Origin: Larix sibirica
Taxonomy: Eukaryota; Streptophyta; Pinopsida; Pinales; Pinaceae
Assembly: GCA_004151065.3 (NCBI GenBank)
Contig: NWUY0304781686.1
Coordinates: forward strand, 1 to 10,430
DNA length: 10,430 bases
Direction of reading: 5' to 3'
Shown: piece after piece, positions 7,749 to 10,430 of the stretch
Position numbering within the stretch: the stretch's first letter is position 1
How the letters are laid out: each line of letters begins with the position of its first letter
Position numbers and translations under genes: made by a program
Notes under the pieces: model-generated
Told to the model about the DNA's origin: nothing
The model's input: the letters and a program-made list of their open reading frames with translations, nothing else
The model's database searches: none

Positions 7749-8200
7749 TATTGTATTTTTTAAGTTGGTAATATCCATAAAGAAGTAAACCAACAATTTC
7801 TAACTTTATAATATTAGTGAATAAATAATAATAATTAAAGAAGAAATTAGAACATTACTATACATGGTTTATCCCTTTTAACTATCTAGACAAGACCTAA
7901 ACCTAAGACAAATAACATCTTTCATTCATTCATTAGTATAAAATTAAAACATTAATATCCATCACTTGTCCTTTTAAAATATTTAGGAAAAATAACTAAA
8001 TAAATAACAGTGTTCATTCAATAATAATAATAATAATATAAATGTTTGGAAATCTTTGACGAAGAGAGGGAGAGATTTTGAGGAACAATGAAAAATTTTG
8101 ATAATTGGTTGGTAAACAAGCAAATGGAACACTGTAGCAGTGGTGTTCTTCCACTAAGCAAAACCTCAGTTGAAGGGGGCACATAAAGGAATGGAATTTG
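7749..8200. other. AT-rich spacer upstream of the candidate transcription unit
   Basis: No gene is seen. The stretch holds short simple repeats: AATA words near 7820-7840, a triple attc at about 7924-7936, and a TAA array at 8019-8037. From about 8060 the sequence turns more mixed, with a purine-rich gaagagagggagag. The region could include distal promoter sequence for the unit starting near 8337. Confidence 0.5.
8019..8037 (+). repeat. AAT trinucleotide microsatellite
   Basis: About six AAT units, the mirror in composition of the ATT array at 6018. Confidence 0.85.
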
Positions 8201-8213
8201 GATGGAAGCCGTT

Positions 8214-8230
8214 AAAATTAATTAATTAAT
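8214..8230. repeat. AATT palindromic run
   Basis: A run of ttaa/aatt units that is its own reverse complement, in the possible upstream promoter region. It is easily melted DNA; no specific factor site is claimed. Confidence 0.7.
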
Positions 8231-8331
8231 ACACATATGTATGGCTGGAGGGAAGTGTTGGTGATTTCGTATTTCAAATTCAACGGGCACATTTCGAACC
8301 GCCTCACTTCATTAGATATCTTGGCTCCGAG

Positions 8332-8338
8332 TATTTAT
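8332..8338 (+). promoter_or_regulatory. TATA-like box of candidate gene
   Basis: The word TATTTAT lies about 70 bp before a strong splice donor, at the edge of a change from AT-rich to more GC-rich, CT-containing sequence. A start site about 30 bp downstream would fall around 8362-8370. This box overlaps the ATG at 8337-8339, so if it is the true TATA box that ATG would not be in the transcript. The two readings compete. Confidence 0.3.
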
Positions 8339-9134
8339 GACTGGTACCAGCGCCGTTAGTTCTTGGACAGGTGTCCACTCCTCGATAATCTTACTCCTGC
8401 TTTGGTAAGTAACCCGCAAACCCTATTCTCCCGGTCATTTGCTCCTCATTCTGCTGGAGCTGGAGGGTTTCACTGTGTAGTCCTTCTGGTGCGATTTTCA
8501 CTGTAAGAGTGTGCTGATTCTTGTGCTTTGGTTCCGTCTCGACCTAGAAACCTATTCAACTTAACTGTCTCGTGAGATACACTTGTTGGGCACTGGTTTT
8601 CTCCTGTTCTTCTGCCTCGACGCTTAATATACTATATTGTGCTATGGAAATTAGCTTATTTGAAAATATTGTGAATTTTCTGTGTGTGTGGGGTTACAGT
8701 TGATTGTTTTGCTGCACTGTGCGGCTGTTCCTTCCTTGGTTTCTTTGATTCAACGATTCTCAGAGTTCTTTAGTCATATTGCCCTGTTTCCTTGGCAGGT
8801 TGTGGCCTCAGGGTCTTCGACTGCGGTTTCTTCTTCAACGACGAAGGTAAGGTCTCGTTCTATGCCATCATTCTTCTCCCATTTTTACACATTTATCTCA
8901 CTCGCTTGCTCCTTTGTGACTGCAATCCGACACTCTGTCTCCTCACTCGTAAACTCGAACCCTATGTTTCCATATTTTTTTGTTCCTCGTTTCTTCTATT
9001 CTTGTCGCGAAATGCTCACGCTTTATTGTTGGCAATTTTGTTGCAGGTGGGTTTGTTCGGGAGGTCTTGGCTTCAGCTTTGTTGCGTGCTGGCTAGACCC
9101 TGGTATTCCAACTCCAACTCCATGTAAGCATTGA
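8337..9134 (+). CDS. Putative three-exon small gene, 67 codons, or spliced leader of a larger transcript
   Basis: Three exon-like blocks are delimited by splice signals: 8337-8404 (donor GTAAGT at 8405), 8799-8846 (acceptor ccctgtttccttggcag, donor GTAAGG at 8847) and 9047 onward (acceptor attttgttgcag). Joined, they keep one frame open from ATG 8337 to TGA 9132-9134, giving 67 residues with both junctions splitting codons. The product would begin MTGTSAVSSWTGVHSS, followed by a hydrophobic IILLLLWLW, a basic stretch ending QRRR, and a C-terminal PGIPTPTPCKH. I do not recognise it. A further donor-like GTAAGC at 9124 could instead carry the third exon onward, making this a 5' leader. The donors and acceptors are better supported than the protein. 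Confidence 0.35.
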
Positions 9135-9295
9135 CCCAAAAAAATCCATCTCTGATGCCCTTCGATTTGTAAGAGCCGGGAATAATGGTTAAGCCTTCTT
9201 TTCGTTCAATGTTCTGGGATAGTTACTGATTATAATGTTCGTTGATAACAGAATAGAGTTACATTTTTGAGTATCGTTGTTTTGCTTTTGCTTTT

Positions 9296-9301
9296 AATAA
9301 A
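9296..9301 (+). terminator. Possible polyadenylation signal AATAAA
   Basis: A canonical AATAAA follows a T-rich tract (gttttgcttttgctttt) about 160 bp after the putative stop at 9134. It fits a short transcript ending near 9320. The hexamer is common in AT-rich DNA, so alone it is weak. Confidence 0.35.
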
Positions 9302-9385
9302 ATTTAAATCTATGAAATCTTTTTAAAAAATTTGGGGTTTATAGGGTTTCGTTCCTTCTCAGCCTTATATTTCAAAGATATGGTT

Positions 9386-9748
9386 TCACACGACCCCACT
9401 TAACCCCACATAGCTAGCATAGCTATGGAAACAAATACTTTCCAGAGGGTCAGGGCCCTTACTTACCCCAGCACAGCTAGTTACGTATAGACGGCTAAGG
9501 CAGGGAATGCCCCGTAGTCAGGTGAACCAGTCATCAGTCAATTTTGTTATAATAGCCGCCCGAAAGAAGGGCCATTGGTTTGTTATTTATTATATCATGT
9601 GTAATTAGACTTATCTGATCACAACTATAGTTTTCAGAACTCATTCCTCACTCTGCCCTTCAAAAAAAAATGGTGGTTACTTAATTTGGCATGGCGTCTT
9701 TATGTTGAACTGCAGCCCTATTCCGCTTGCTTGGGTGCCTGCCTGCCT
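9386..9748. other. GC-richer noncoding insert with short hairpins
   Basis: Composition shifts here to roughly balanced base content, unlike the AT-rich flanks. A 7-bp hairpin (catagct / agctatg) lies at 9409-9427 and ggca / tgcc pairs near 9500-9515. All frames are interrupted and no protein is recognised. The word acgacccca at the left end resembles the inverted ends of the element at 9749-9875. The texture is reminiscent of plant organellar intergenic DNA, but no gene confirms that. Confidence 0.4.
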
Positions 9749-9875
9749 GTGCGACCCCGTAAGGTAATACGCTCTGCAATAACCTTTGCCTCTGCCCAGT
9801 GCAGGGACAAGTAAGCAAAGCAATCCTACTCATAGGTTAGGTTTGTGCTAATGAGTAGTCTAGGTAGGGTCGCAC
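9749..9875. mobile_element. 127-bp foldback, MITE-like segment
   Basis: The segment begins GTGCGACCC and ends GGGTCGCAC, a perfect 9-bp terminal inverted repeat. Inside are further pairs: ctttgc at 9784 with gcaaag at 9814, ctgc with gcag around a 5-base loop in between, and ctactcat at 9826 with atgagtag at 9851. It could be a small non-autonomous DNA element or a structured RNA gene. No target-site duplication is apparent at the ends, which weakens the transposon reading. Confidence 0.4.
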
Positions 9876-9960
9876 TTTTATTTTTTTAAGTCGAAGCAAA
9901 TAACTGTTTCTTTGTATAAGATCAATATCTTAAAAATGGCTGGCATGTTTTTCCTTCTTT

Positions 9961-10365
9961 GTGATTTTTTTGATTAGTTTACTAGGAACATTTTTGTGGC
10001 CTTAGCCCATATAAGTGTGTTTTACATTTTAAGTTGAGAGATTACAGCACAACTAATTGAAATGACAGATGGTGTCATGCATGTTCTTCATTCTGTGTGA
10101 TCCCTTGATCAATCTACTAGGATGGTTTTTGTGGCCTTAGCTCATATAATTGTGTTTTATATTTCAAGTTGAGAGATTATAGCACAACTAATTGAAATGA
10201 CAGATGGTGTCATACTTGTTCAACATCATTCTTTGTGGTCCCTTGACCAGTCTACTAGAAACATTTTTGTGGCCTTGGCCCATATAAGTGCTTTTTATAT
10301 TTCAAGTTGAGAGATTACAACACAACTAATTGAAATAACAGTGGCATCTAAGGATGTCCATGTCA
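9961..10365 (+). repeat. Three tandem copies of a unit of about 137 bp
   Basis: Units run 9961-10096, 10097-10234 and 10235 to about 10365. Each starts gtg(a/g)t..., has a ctactag or ttactag word, then tttttgtggcctt(a/g)g, a (c/t)catataa word, aagttgagagatta and cacaactaattgaaat. The first two units end with a short hairpin, ATGACA / TGTCAT, around the loop GATGG. The third unit loses similarity after gaaataaca. No protein is encoded. Confidence 0.88.
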
Positions 10366-10430
10366 ACTGAATTGAAATGATAACAACATTGACAACATTC
10401 TCTAACACCCCTGAAATGAGCTTTAGGAAA
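10366..10430. other. Window end, nothing assigned
   Basis: This short stretch contains a partial echo of the preceding repeat (gaattgaaatgataacaac) and no feature that can be supported before the window ends. Confidence 0.5.

Noticed and set aside
8682-9134. Unspliced 150-codon frame over the candidate gene
   Set aside because: It runs through good splice signals and T-rich intron-like sequence, and its Ser-, Phe- and Cys-rich composition reflects the pyrimidine content.

Overview
The window looks like nuclear DNA of a vascular plant, probably a seed plant with a repeat-rich genome. The reasons are AT-rich composition, several microsatellites, decayed retroelement protein fragments carrying a plant-type DUF4283 region, GT-AG splice-like signals with pyrimidine tracts, and no bacterial-style operons or ribosome-binding sites. 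The species cannot be named from what is visible. No intact conventional protein-coding gene is present. Nearly all readable protein sequence is in decayed copies with stops and small indels.

Layout. Positions 1-1660 hold AT-rich sequence with a dispersed 28-34 bp motif, a 52-bp tandem triplet, and a weak T-rich hydrophobic frame with one internal stop. Positions 1668-3883 hold two direct copies of a retroelement fragment, separated by an AT-rich spacer of about 210 bp. Both copies read on the minus strand as a decayed LINE-type ORF1 protein of the DUF4283 family. The left copy has lost 204 bp of the DUF4283 region. The right copy retains that segment but is broken by stops and frameshifts.

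Positions 3882-4799 (relic A) and 6276-7748 (relic B) hold plus-strand relics of a protein I do not recognise. They share a stretch similar in DNA and in protein, so they are probably diverged copies of one gene or mobile-element family. Between them lies 1.5 kb of noncoding sequence with microsatellites, two short GC-rich hairpins and two AG|GTAAG junctions. Many of the stops in the relics could come from C-to-T change (TGA from CGA or TGG, TAA from CAA, TAG from CAG), which would fit methylated, silenced plant DNA.

Positions 8200-9300 are the best candidate for a living transcription unit. They contain a TATA-like box, a first exon ending in a strong donor, a 48-nt exon, a third exon, a polyadenylation signal, and a 67-codon frame that stays open across all three exons when they are spliced. 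Positions 9386-9875 are GC-richer and full of nested inverted repeats, including a 127-bp segment with inverted ends. Positions 9961-10365 carry three tandem copies of a unit of about 137 bp.
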